Shown one piece after another: positions 8,192-16,732 of a stretch of 64,000 nucleotides of DNA. The notes beneath the pieces were generated by a model. It saw only the letters and a program-made list of their open reading frames with translations, did no database searches and had not been told where the DNA came from. Origin of the DNA: Rikenellaceae bacterium (GTDB lineage Bacteria > Bacteroidota > Bacteroidia > Bacteroidales > Rikenellaceae); NCBI GenBank assembly GCA_902363575.1, contig CABJAJ010000001.1:372001-436000 (forward strand), written 5' to 3'. The position numbers were made by a program, and so were the translations under genes. How positions within the stretch are numbered: the stretch's first letter is position 1; the number at the start of each line of letters is the position of its first letter.

Positions 8192-8877
8192 CCATCCTGC
8201 CTGTCGCCTACCTGGGCTCGGTCGAATATTTCGCCCGCATCCTTGCGGGAGGCTGCACGATCGACCTGGGCGAACATTATGTCAAGCGGTCGCAGCGCAA
8301 CCGCGCCCGGATTCTCACGGCCAACGGCCCGATGGACCTGAGTGTGCAGCTCTGCCGCGCCAACCATCCCGGCACGCCCGTGCGGGATATGCGGATCGAC
8401 TACTCCAAACGGTGGCAGCACCGGCATTGGGTCGCGCTCGTCTCGGCCTACCGCTCCTCCCCCTTTTTCGACCACTATGCCGGCGAGCTGGAGCCTTTCT
8501 ACCGCCGGCGTTACGAATTTCTGGCGGATTACGACCTGGAGCTGACGGCCCTGTTGCTCCGCTTGCTGGGCGATGTGCCCATGCCCGCGCTCGCGCAGCG
8601 TTACGTCGTGGCGGGGCCGGACGACCTGGACCTGCGCTCGCGGGAGCGGGAGCGGAAGGCGGCGGGATGTGGCCGCATGGGTGCGGCAAACGGGGAAGGG
8701 GGCGTGCTGCCCGATGCGACCGGATTCGCCGATGAAAAAGGCCCGGCTTTTGTGGCCGAGCCCTATTTCCAGCTCTTTTCCGACCGGATGCCCTTCGTAG
8801 GGAACCTTTCGGTCATCGACCTCCTGTTCGCGGAAGGTCCCTCGGCGGGGCCGTTCTTAAGGGGTTGCCTGCGGTAA
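8188..8877 (+). CDS. WbqC-family protein
   Basis: 229 residues. The start ATG overlaps the ispG stop. Recognisable WbqC-like blocks are LPVAYLGSVEYFARI at the N terminus, HYVKRSQRNRARI, a middle VRDMRIDYSKRWQHRHW, AYRSSPFFDHY, and the C-terminal FVGNLSVIDLLFAEGP. Family members lie in many Bacteroidota genomes and some O-antigen clusters, where they have been linked to amino-sugar modification; the activity here is unknown. Residues about 145-190 (RERERKAAGCGRMG onward) are low in conservation and probably a linker. The last 65 bases overlap the convergent GH2 gene antisense. Confidence 0.8.
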   Translation: MTILPVAYLGSVEYFARILAGGCTIDLGEHYVKRSQRNRARILTANGPMDLSVQLCRANHPGTPVRDMRIDYSKRWQHRHWVALVSAYRSSPFFDHYAGELEPFYRRRYEFLADYDLELTALLLRLLGDVPMPALAQRYVVAGPDDLDLRSRERERKAAGCGRMGAANGEGGVLPDATGFADEKGPAFVAEPYFQLFSDRMPFVGNLSVIDLLFAEGPSAGPFLRGCLR

Positions 8878-10855
8878 AACGGATGCTGTCGCGGAGCGTG
8901 CCGGCTGTCGCGACCACCGTGACGGGTCCTGCTACCCGCAGCGAGTCGGTCCGGTACTGGCAGGGGGCGTAGGCCCGCACCGCGACCGTGTCCCCGTTTA
9001 CGCGCACGACCGGCTTGCCCGTGGAGGAGTAGATCCGCACGCTCTGCGCGCCGCCGTCCCGGTCGCGCAGACGCCGTTCGGCGATGTGCAGCGTCGGGGT
9101 TTCCCGGTTCCACAACGCCTTGTAGAGGTAGAACGCATCCTTGCGTTCGCACCGGTCGAGCCCCACCAGGCCGCGGGCATTCACCCCGTAGGGTCGGCGC
9201 GAGGAGCCATAGTCGGCCAACTGGTCGATCCAGATGCCCCAGAACAGCGAGTCCTGTGCCAGATGGCGGGCATACTCCTCGTGAAAGCGGGTTTGACGGC
9301 TTTCGGGGAGGCGGTCGGCGCGTGCCGGTCGGTCGGGCCGGAGGCTCTGTTGGGAGCAGCTTCCCGGTGCGCCGTAGCAGACGGCCGAGCGCAGGCGGCT
9401 CCAGTTCCGGTGCAGCAGGCTGCTCCATACGGCCACGTCCTCCGTGCGGCCGCGCTCCCAGCCCACGTCCTGCTGCCAGACGATCAGGTCGGTGATGAAG
9501 TTGATGCTTCCGTCCTGGTCGCTGCATGCCGCGGTCGGCCGTGCGGGATCGCTCTCGGCGGCTATGCGTTGCAGCTCCTTCAGGTAGCTTTCCATGTCGT
9601 CGCCCCGCTGCCACAGGTCGGTGAAAAGCCCCCACATAACTACCGAAGGGCGGTTGATATGCTGGGCGATCATTTCGCGCAGTTGCCGGCGGCCGTTTTC
9701 GCGGAACCGCTCGGTGGGGTAGTAACAAATGTCGCTCAGAAATGGGGCGCGCAGAAACGGCAGGCCGATCCAGACCAGCGTACCCTCCCGGTCGCACAGG
9801 TCGTACAGCGCGTCGGCATGAGGCCCGGCGGGTGAGCGAAGGGCGTTGGCTCCCGTCTCCCGCAGCAGGGCATAGTCGGCCGCGTAATCCTCGGCGGTCA
9901 GGGCCCCGGCATGGTCGGCCCGGTCGTAGGCCAGCGAAAGCCCCCGCACGAAAACCCGCTCGCCGTTGATCGTAAGGCCTCCGTCCGCCGTGACCGCCAC
10001 GCTGCGGAAGCCCGTTTCGAGACGCACTTCGTCGCGCGCCGCACCCTCTTCCACGCACACCCTGACCGTATAGAGCGCCGGGTCGGAGAGGCTCCAGAGC
10101 CGGGGATTCTCCAGCGCGAAGGACACCGTAATGGGTTTGCCGTCGGCTTTTACCCGCTGTTCCCGGCTGAGGGCCGGCGTGCCGTCGGGTGCGAAAAATT
10201 CCGCGGTCAGGCGGCATGCGGTTCCGGCGGCAGCGGCCAGATGCACCTCCAGCTCGCCCTCCACGCGGTCGGCCGCAACCATGCGGGGCCGCACGACGAT
10301 GCCGTCCGTACCGTAGTAGCAGGGGTTTAAAGCTGTGCGGGGCGTGACGATGAGCTCGACGCCCCGTGTCAGTCCCCCATAGGGGTTGAAATCGGACGAG
10401 GTGGGCAGCACGTCGTTCCGAAAGGCGTTGCTGACTGCGAATTGCAGCGTGTTGTCGGCGCCGAAACGGATGAGGTCGGTCACCTCGAAGGTGAAGGCCG
10501 TGCGGCCTCCGCGGTGCTCGCCCGCATGCCGGCCATTGACGAAGAGGTCGGCGACGGTTTCGGCGCCGTGGCAGCGGACGAAGAGCCGCCGGCCCTGCCA
10601 GGAGGCGGGCACCCGGATTTTACGGACGTAATTGGCCTCCGTGCGCAGAAAATTGCGGTCGTCGGCGCGCGGGTCGGTATTCCACGTGTGGGGCAGGGTG
10701 ACGATCCGTGCGTTGTCGCTGCTGTTCTCCGTGCGGAAGCTGAAGTGCCATCCGCCGTCGAGCGGGTAGGTTTCGCGCCCGCACGCGGCCGGCTCGGCGG
10801 CCGACAGCGTATGCAGCGTCAGTGCGGCGAGGACAATCAGGAGGATGCGTTTCAT
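8813..10855 (-). CDS. Glycoside hydrolase family 2-like protein with replaced catalytic residues (likely pseudoenzyme)
   Basis: 680 residues with a signal peptide (MKRILLIVLAALTLHTLSAA), so periplasmic or exported. GH2 layout is clear: a sugar-binding jelly-roll (LDGGWHFSF, LPHTWN, VADLFVNGRHAGEHRGG), an Ig-like domain (RLWSLSDPALYTVRV), then the TIM barrel (GGLTINGERVFVRGLSLAYDR, NRPSVVMWGL). The segment that should carry the acid/base Glu as Asn-Glu reads GLFTD (Asp413). The segment that should read SEYG with the nucleophile Glu reads VCYG (Cys493). Their 80-residue spacing and the following FHEEYARHL and ARGLVGLDRCERKDAFYLYKA match active GH2 homologues, so the replacements look real and not a misalignment. 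It may bind sugar or act non-catalytically; activity by another residue is not excluded. Confidence 0.85.
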   Translation of the reverse strand: MKRILLIVLAALTLHTLSAAEPAACGRETYPLDGGWHFSFRTENSSDNARIVTLPHTWNTDPRADDRNFLRTEANYVRKIRVPASWQGRRLFVRCHGAETVADLFVNGRHAGEHRGGRTAFTFEVTDLIRFGADNTLQFAVSNAFRNDVLPTSSDFNPYGGLTRGVELIVTPRTALNPCYYGTDGIVVRPRMVAADRVEGELEVHLAAAAGTACRLTAEFFAPDGTPALSREQRVKADGKPITVSFALENPRLWSLSDPALYTVRVCVEEGAARDEVRLETGFRSVAVTADGGLTINGERVFVRGLSLAYDRADHAGALTAEDYAADYALLRETGANALRSPAGPHADALYDLCDREGTLVWIGLPFLRAPFLSDICYYPTERFRENGRRQLREMIAQHINRPSVVMWGLFTDLWQRGDDMESYLKELQRIAAESDPARPTAACSDQDGSINFITDLIVWQQDVGWERGRTEDVAVWSSLLHRNWSRLRSAVCYGAPGSCSQQSLRPDRPARADRLPESRQTRFHEEYARHLAQDSLFWGIWIDQLADYGSSRRPYGVNARGLVGLDRCERKDAFYLYKALWNRETPTLHIAERRLRDRDGGAQSVRIYSSTGKPVVRVNGDTVAVRAYAPCQYRTDSLRVAGPVTVVATAGTLRDSIRFTAGNPLRTAPPRDLPRTGGR

Positions 10856-10878
10856 CGGTAAGGTGTTTCGGTCCCGGG

Positions 10879-10886
10879 CAAAGATA
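10879..10886 (-). promoter_or_regulatory. -7 element upstream of the GH2-like gene
   Basis: TATCTTTG on the minus strand lies 23 bases from the start codon. No good TTG is present at the usual distance, so the call rests on the -7 match and position. Confidence 0.55.
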
Positions 10887-11071
10887 GCGAATCGGGCGCA
10901 TTTATCCTAATCGCCCGCCCTGTGCTTTCGTGTGCATAAGCCCGGTCGAGGCCGATGCTGGGTCGCTGTCCGGCGGCCGGTTTCGGGAACGGTGGGGGAG
11001 CGGGGATGCGTTCCAGGCGAGGGGGTTGAAAAATTTCCGGCCCCGGCGCTCCGTTTCCGGCGGGGAATGCG

Positions 11072-11079
11072 TACTTTTG
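11072..11079 (+). promoter_or_regulatory. -7 element upstream of hemW
   Basis: TACTTTTG matches TAnnTTTG and lies 19 bases before the hemW ATG. The -33 region is weak. Confidence 0.6.
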
Positions 11080-11098
11080 AGACGGAACGAAACGAACG

Positions 11099-12223
11099 AT
11101 GGCCGGCCTCTATTTCCATATCCCTTTCTGCAAACGTCTCTGCGCCTACTGCGACTTTTTCCACAGCGTCGAGCTGGGGCGAAGCGACGCGCTCGTCGAA
11201 GCGATGCACCGCGAGTTGGAGGCCGCCGCACCCTTCCTTTCGGATCGGCATGTGCGGACAATCTATTTCGGAGGCGGCACGCCGTCGCTGCTGCCCCCCG
11301 CACGGCTGCAGGAGCTCATGGATCATGCCGCCGCGCTGCTCGACTGTTCCGCGGTCGAGGAGCGCACCATGGAGGCCAATCCCGACGACCTCGACGGAGC
11401 CTACCTCGAGGCCCTCGCCCGCACGGAGATCGACCGCCTGAGCGTCGGGGTGCAATCGTTCGACGACGGGGCCCTTCGCCTGATGAACCGGCGTCATACG
11501 GCGGCCCAGGCCGAACAGGCCCTTCGGCGTGCGCAGGAGGCGGGATTCCGGAACGTGACCCTCGACCTGATTTTCGGCATCCCCGGGTTCGGGGAGCCGA
11601 GTCTCAGGCAGAGCCTCGAAAAGGCCGTCGGGCTTGCTCCCGGTCATATTTCGGCATACCATTTGACGATCGAACCGGCGACCGCCTTCGGCCGCCGGGC
11701 GGCACGCGGCACCTTCGGGCCTGTGGACGAGCGGACGAGCGAACGGGAATACGCCCTGGTGCACGAAACCCTCACGGCGGCGGGGTACTGCCATTACGAG
11801 GTGTCGAACTACGCCCGCGAGGGATTCCGGGCCCGGCATAATTCGGCCTACTGGACGGGCGACGAGTACCTGGGTATCGGTCCTTCGGCCCACTCTTTCG
11901 CCCGGGGCATACGACGGTGGGGCGTCGCATCGTTAGAGGAGTACCTGCGACTGGCCGGCACCGATGCGCTGTACGGGTCGGAGTGGCTGAGCGAGCGCGA
12001 CCGCTACAACGAATGTGTGATGACCGGGCTGCGCACGGCCGAGGGGGTCGATCCCGACCGGATCGGGGCGCTTTTCGGCGAACGGAGGCGGGAACGTTTC
12101 CTGCGGGAAGCCGGGCCGCTGGAAGCTGCGGGGCTGCTGGTCCGGCACGGAGTGCGGCTGGCGATACCGGCCGAGCGTTTTCTGCTGTCGGACAGTGTGA
12201 TCGAACGCTTTTTCGAGGTGTGA
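11099..12223 (+). CDS. hemW: HemW-type radical SAM protein (coproporphyrinogen III oxidase-like, haem chaperone)
   Basis: 374 residues. The N terminus has the HemN/HemW signature HIPFCKRLCAYCDF, with cluster cysteines C11, C15 and C18. It is followed by YFGGGTPSLL, MEANPDDLD, RLSVGVQSF, MNRRHTAAQAEQA, DLIFGIPG and the HYEVSNYA / RHNSAYWTG motifs of the subgroup. True HemN has a fourth Cys (CxxxCxxCxC); here Phe-Phe follows the third, which fits HemW, a haem-binding protein and not an oxidase (family knowledge). It is a single gene with its own promoter. Expected to act in the cytoplasm in haem trafficking or insertion. Confidence 0.9.
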   Translation: MAGLYFHIPFCKRLCAYCDFFHSVELGRSDALVEAMHRELEAAAPFLSDRHVRTIYFGGGTPSLLPPARLQELMDHAAALLDCSAVEERTMEANPDDLDGAYLEALARTEIDRLSVGVQSFDDGALRLMNRRHTAAQAEQALRRAQEAGFRNVTLDLIFGIPGFGEPSLRQSLEKAVGLAPGHISAYHLTIEPATAFGRRAARGTFGPVDERTSEREYALVHETLTAAGYCHYEVSNYAREGFRARHNSAYWTGDEYLGIGPSAHSFARGIRRWGVASLEEYLRLAGTDALYGSEWLSERDRYNECVMTGLRTAEGVDPDRIGALFGERRRERFLREAGPLEAAGLLVRHGVRLAIPAERFLLSDSVIERFFEV

Positions 12224-12319
12224 GGCAGCGGGGAGCCGACCGGGTGAGGCGATGTTAATTTATTATTAAATTATTTTACAAAATATCCGGGATAAATTGG
12301 ATTTGCCGCCCGGATGCGG

Positions 12320-12327
12320 TAACTTTG
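12320..12327 (+). promoter_or_regulatory. Promoter of the glycogen operon
   Basis: TAACTTTG (TAnnTTTG) has a TTG 20 bases upstream at 12297-12299, in an AT-rich patch from 12250. It precedes the fused glycogen enzyme ATG by 62 bases and lies inside the longer open frame, which argues for the downstream start. Confidence 0.75.
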
Positions 12328-12389
12328 CAGCCGATCCGGAAGTCCCGTATTCCGGACGGGTTAGGATAATATTAATCACGACGATAGTT

Positions 12390-15300
12390 ATGAACGAAGT
12401 AAAAATGACGCCCGACTACCTATTCGAGGTGAGTTGGGAGGTCTGCAATAAGGTCGGCGGCATCCATACCGTCATTGCCACGAAGGCACCGACCGTAACC
12501 CGGACTTTGGGGGAGCGTTACGTGCTCATCGGGCCCGACCTCTCGCACGAAGGGGTGAATCCCGAATTCGAGGAGGACACCGGCCTGCTGCGCATGTGGC
12601 GTCAGAGCCTCTATGAAGAGGGCATCCGCATACGGGTCGGCCACTGGAAAATCGAGGGTTCGCCGCTGGTGGTGCTGGTGGACTTCACCTCGCTCTTTTC
12701 GCGCAAGGACGAAATCCTCAAAAGACTGTGGGAGGACTACCGCGTCGATTCGATCTCCGGGCAGTGGGACTACATCGAGCCGGTGCTGTTCGGCTATGCT
12801 GCAGGCATGGTGATCGCCTCCTATGTGGAGAATTTCTGCGCCTCTTCGGACAAAGTGGCCGCCCACTTCCACGAATGGATGACCGCGGCGGGCGGATTGT
12901 ACCTGCGCAGAAATTCCCCCTACATCGCCACCGTGTTCACCACCCATGCCACCGTGATGGGCCGCTGCATCGCCGGAAACGGCCTGCCGCTTTACGACGA
13001 TCTGCCGCGTCTGAACGCCGACGACCTGGCCCGCCGCTACAATGTGGTGGCCAAACATTCGATCGAGAAGATGGCGGCCACCTACCACGATGCGTTCCTG
13101 ACGGTGAGCGACATCACGGCCAACGAGTGCAAATTCCTGCTGGGCAGGGAGGTGGACGGTGTGACCCCCAACGGCTTCGACAACGGCTTCGTGTGGACGG
13201 GTGCGGAGTTCGACCGGCGTCGCGCCGACGCCCGCCGTGCGATGATCGCCGTGGCGGAGGCCTGTCTGGGGCAGAAGTACGCGCAGGAGCCCCTGATCGT
13301 GGGAACCAGCGGCCGTTACGAGTTTCACAACAAGGGGCTCGACGTCTTTCTGGATTCGCTCAAGGCGCTCGCGGCGTCGGACCGGCTCGGACGCGATGTG
13401 CTGGCCTTTATCACCGTGCCGGCGGCCAACAACGGCCCCCGCGCCGATTTGCAGGCCCATCTGCAAGACCCGTCGCGGCCGGTCGATGCGGCGCAGCTCC
13501 CCTATGTGACCCACTACCTCGAAAACCCGGGCGGCGATCCCATCGTGCGTGCGGTCGGAGGGAGCGTGCTCGACAAGGCGGGATCGAAGGTGCGCGTGAT
13601 CTTCGTTCCGACCTACCTGAACGGTACGGACGGCATCTTCGACAAGACCTATTACGAGCTGCTGGCGGGCATGGACGTGACGGTTTTCGCCTCCTACTAC
13701 GAACCGTGGGGATATACGCCGTTGGAATCGGTGGCTTTTTCGGTGCCGACCATCACCACGACGCTCGCGGGATTCGGGCTGTGGGTGAACAAGCTCGGAG
13801 CCCGTCCGGGCGTGGAGGTGATTCGCCGCGACGACTACAACGGCGGCGAGGCCGCCGCGCAGATCGCCGCCGCACTGCTGCGCTTCGCCCTGCTGGAGGG
13901 AAAGCAGGTCGCCGAAGTGCGCCGCTCGGCCTATGAAATATCCCTCACGGCGCTGTGGGAGCACCTTTTCGGGGCTTACGAACAGGCCTACTCCGACGCC
14001 ATTCAGAACTCCATATCCCGAACCAACCGGGCGGTGCTCGACGGCGGAGGCGCCTACAACGAGCAGATCAACTTCGTGCGGCAGCAGCTTGTTCCCGAGC
14101 GGCCCAACTGGAACCGCATGATGGTCGAAAAGAGCCTTCCCGCGCGGTTGCGCCCTCTCGAAGAGCTTTCGCGCAACCTCTGGTGGTGCTGGAATCCGGG
14201 CGCCCGCGACCTGTTCGAGGCCATCGACGCCGACTTGTGGGCCGAGAGCGAACGCAACCCGATCGCGTTTCTGGACAAGCTCTCCGTAGAGCGGATCGGC
14301 GAGCTGGTCGAAGACGCCCATTTCCTGCAGGCGATGGACGGGGTATATGCCCAGTTCCGCGACTACATGTCCGAGAAACCCGATCCCGCGACGCCGAAGA
14401 TCGCCTACTTCTCGATGGAGTACGGCCTCCACTCGTCGCTCAAGATCTACTCGGGCGGCCTGGGCATCCTGGCGGGCGACTACCTCAAGGAGGCGTCGGA
14501 TAAGAACGTGCCGATGGTGGCCGTCGGCCTGCTGTACCGCTACGGCTACTTTACCCAGCGGCTTTCGGCGCAGGGGGCACAGGAGGCGACCTACGAGGCG
14601 CAGAACTTCTACAAGCTGCCCATCTCGCCCGTGCGCGACGCCGACGGAAACTGGGTGAGCGTCTCGATCGCCTTCCCGGGCCGTACCCTTTCGGCCCGCG
14701 TATGGCTTTGTCAGGTGGGACGCACCGACCTCTACCTGCTCGACGCCGACTTCGAGGCCAACCTCGAAGAGGACCGTCAGATCACCTACTACCTCTACGG
14801 CGGCGACTGGGAAAACCGGCTGAAGCAGGAAATCCTGCTCGGCATCGGCGGCATCCGCGCCCTGAGAGCTCTCAATATCCGGCAGGACGTCTATCACTGC
14901 AACGAAGGGCATGCGGCCTTCATCGGGATCGACCGCATCCGCAACCTCGTAAGCCGCAAGAAGCTCACCTTCTCCGAGGCGCTCGAGGTGATCCGCTCGT
15001 CGTCGCTCTTTACGACCCATACCCCCGTGCCGGCCGGCCACGACGCATTCCCCGAGTCGATGATCCGGCAGTATATGGCCCATTACCCCGATGTGCTGGG
15101 CATCACGTGGGAGCAGTTCATCAACCTGGGCAAGACCAACCCCAACGATCCGAACGAGAAATTTTCGATGTCGGTGCTGGCCTGCAATCTTTCGCAGGAG
15201 GTCAACGGCGTGTCGTGGCTCCACGGCGAGGTATCCAAAGAGATCCTGGGCAACATGTGGCCCGGATACTTCAAGAACGAACTCCATATCGGCTATGTCA

Positions 15301-16640
15301 CCAACGGCGTGCACTTCCCCACCTGGACGGCTTCGCGTCTGCGCCGGCTCTATGCCCGGTATTTCCCGGCCGGGTTCGAGGGGCACGATTATCGCATCGA
15401 GGAGTGGCAGAAGGTGCGCGATATTTCGGACCGGGAGCTGTGGGACGAACGCATGTTCCTTAAGAACAAGTTGATCCGTCATATCCGCAAGCGCTTCAGC
15501 GACCCCAGCCAGGTGCGGCTCGACTCGCCCCGTCAGATGGTGCAGATCATCGACGGCATCAAGCCCGACGTACTCACCATCGGCTTCGCGCGCCGGTTCG
15601 CCACCTACAAACGGGCCTACCTGCTCTTTACCAACCTCGACCGCCTCGCCGCGATCGTGAACGACCGCGAGCGTCCCGTGCAGTTTATCTTCGCGGGGAA
15701 GGCCCATCCCAACGACCAGCCGGGTCAGGACCTTATCCGGCGCATCGTCGAGGTGGCGGCCATGCCGCAGTTCGTGGGGAAGATCATCTTCCTGCAAAAC
15801 TACGATATGGAGCTCGCCCGTCGCATGGTGCAGGGCGTGGATGTGTGGCTCAACACCCCCACCCGGCCGCTGGAGGCTTCGGGGACGTCGGGCGAGAAGT
15901 GCGTGATGAACGGCGTGCTTCAGTTCTCGGTGCTCGACGGCTGGTGGGTCGAAGGGTATCGCGAGGGGGCCGGATGGGCCCTGCCGATGAAGCGCACCTT
16001 CTCCGACCAGCATTTCCAGGACGAACTGGATGCGGAGCTGATTTACAACACGATCGAGGAGCAGATCGTGCCGAAATACTACAACCGGGGCGCCGACGGC
16101 GTGCCGCACGAGTGGGTGGCGTCGGTCAAGAGCTGCGTGGCGGATATCGCCTCGCGGTTCACCACCAACCGGATGCTGCGCGATTACCAGGAGCGGTTCT
16201 ACGACAAGCTGGCGGCCCGCAAGCGTGAGATCACGGCGGGGGACTACATGCTCGCCCGCGAGATCGCGGCCTGGAAACGCAAGGTGTCGGCGGCCTGGGA
16301 CGGCGTTCGCGTGGTGGACGTGCAGCGGGTGAAGATCGACAACGAGGCGATTTTCGTCGGATCGAACTACCATTTCGAGGTGACGGTGAACGTCGCGGGG
16401 CTCGAGCCGTCGGATATCGGCGCCGAGCTGGTGATCGCCCGCCAGATCGAGAAGGGGCAGGCGGTCAATGTGGTGGAGACCATCCGTATGAAGGAGATTG
16501 CCGCCGAAGGGAGCCTGGTGACCTATGCCCTCGATTATAGGCCCGACCGTGCCGGAACGTTCGACGTGGCCCTGCGCATCTTCCCCAGCAACCCGCGGCT
16601 GCCGCACCGCATGGATTTCGCGCTGGTCAAGTGGGCGTAA
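12390..16640 (+). CDS. Fused glycogen synthase (GT3-like) and alpha-glucan phosphorylase (GT35)
   Basis: 1416 residues from the ATG at 12390, chosen because the promoter lies within the longer open frame. Residues 1-~570 resemble eukaryote-type glycogen synthase: FEVSWEVCNKVGGIHTVI, HFHEWMTAAGG, TVFTTHATVMGRC, VTPNGFDNGF, and the C-terminal YYEPWGYTPLESVAFSVPT carrying the E-x7-E pair. From about residue 583 (RNLWWCWNPGARDLFE) it is an alpha-glucan phosphorylase: KIAYFSMEYGLHSSL, YSGGLGILAGDYLKEASD, HCNEGHAAF, FTTHTPVPAGHD, RRFATYKRA, and the PLP lysine in ASGTSGEKCVMNG (Lys1170). One polypeptide thus carries predicted glycogen-building and phosphorolytic modules. It heads a four-gene operon with debranching enzyme, GT4 and GH57. 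The fusion is known in this phylum; how flux is controlled is unclear. Confidence 0.9.
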   Translation: MNEVKMTPDYLFEVSWEVCNKVGGIHTVIATKAPTVTRTLGERYVLIGPDLSHEGVNPEFEEDTGLLRMWRQSLYEEGIRIRVGHWKIEGSPLVVLVDFTSLFSRKDEILKRLWEDYRVDSISGQWDYIEPVLFGYAAGMVIASYVENFCASSDKVAAHFHEWMTAAGGLYLRRNSPYIATVFTTHATVMGRCIAGNGLPLYDDLPRLNADDLARRYNVVAKHSIEKMAATYHDAFLTVSDITANECKFLLGREVDGVTPNGFDNGFVWTGAEFDRRRADARRAMIAVAEACLGQKYAQEPLIVGTSGRYEFHNKGLDVFLDSLKALAASDRLGRDVLAFITVPAANNGPRADLQAHLQDPSRPVDAAQLPYVTHYLENPGGDPIVRAVGGSVLDKAGSKVRVIFVPTYLNGTDGIFDKTYYELLAGMDVTVFASYYEPWGYTPLESVAFSVPTITTTLAGFGLWVNKLGARPGVEVIRRDDYNGGEAAAQIAAALLRFALLEGKQVAEVRRSAYEISLTALWEHLFGAYEQAYSDAIQNSISRTNRAVLDGGGAYNEQINFVRQQLVPERPNWNRMMVEKSLPARLRPLEELSRNLWWCWNPGARDLFEAIDADLWAESERNPIAFLDKLSVERIGELVEDAHFLQAMDGVYAQFRDYMSEKPDPATPKIAYFSMEYGLHSSLKIYSGGLGILAGDYLKEASDKNVPMVAVGLLYRYGYFTQRLSAQGAQEATYEAQNFYKLPISPVRDADGNWVSVSIAFPGRTLSARVWLCQVGRTDLYLLDADFEANLEEDRQITYYLYGGDWENRLKQEILLGIGGIRALRALNIRQDVYHCNEGHAAFIGIDRIRNLVSRKKLTFSEALEVIRSSSLFTTHTPVPAGHDAFPESMIRQYMAHYPDVLGITWEQFINLGKTNPNDPNEKFSMSVLACNLSQEVNGVSWLHGEVSKEILGNMWPGYFKNELHIGYVTNGVHFPTWTASRLRRLYARYFPAGFEGHDYRIEEWQKVRDISDRELWDERMFLKNKLIRHIRKRFSDPSQVRLDSPRQMVQIIDGIKPDVLTIGFARRFATYKRAYLLFTNLDRLAAIVNDRERPVQFIFAGKAHPNDQPGQDLIRRIVEVAAMPQFVGKIIFLQNYDMELARRMVQGVDVWLNTPTRPLEASGTSGEKCVMNGVLQFSVLDGWWVEGYREGAGWALPMKRTFSDQHFQDELDAELIYNTIEEQIVPKYYNRGADGVPHEWVASVKSCVADIASRFTTNRMLRDYQERFYDKLAARKREITAGDYMLAREIAAWKRKVSAAWDGVRVVDVQRVKIDNEAIFVGSNYHFEVTVNVAGLEPSDIGAELVIARQIEKGQAVNVVETIRMKEIAAEGSLVTYALDYRPDRAGTFDVALRIFPSNPRLPHRMDFALVKWA

Positions 16641-16700
16641 CGGACCGGATTTGCGACGTAATTTTTTGTTCCGGAGTTACCGTTTCCGGCTGAAAATTCG

Positions 16701-16708
16701 TAACTTTA
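16701..16708 (+). promoter_or_regulatory. Possible internal promoter before the debranching enzyme gene
   Basis: TAACTTTA differs from TAnnTTTG at the last base and lies 24 bases before the ATG, in the 92-base gap after the phosphorylase. It could give partly independent expression of the downstream three genes. Confidence 0.35.
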
Positions 16709-16732
16709 AAAGCGTAAAATAGTGTAAGAGTC

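Noticed and set aside
12420..16607. Very long open frame on the minus strand opposite the glycogen enzyme (and similar ones at 16736-20305, 21774-23756, 23914-26325, 53141-55498, 55720-57384)
   Set aside because: These are antisense shadows expected in GC-rich DNA. The opposite strand carries recognisable motifs, while the shadows lack signal peptides, promoters or family features.
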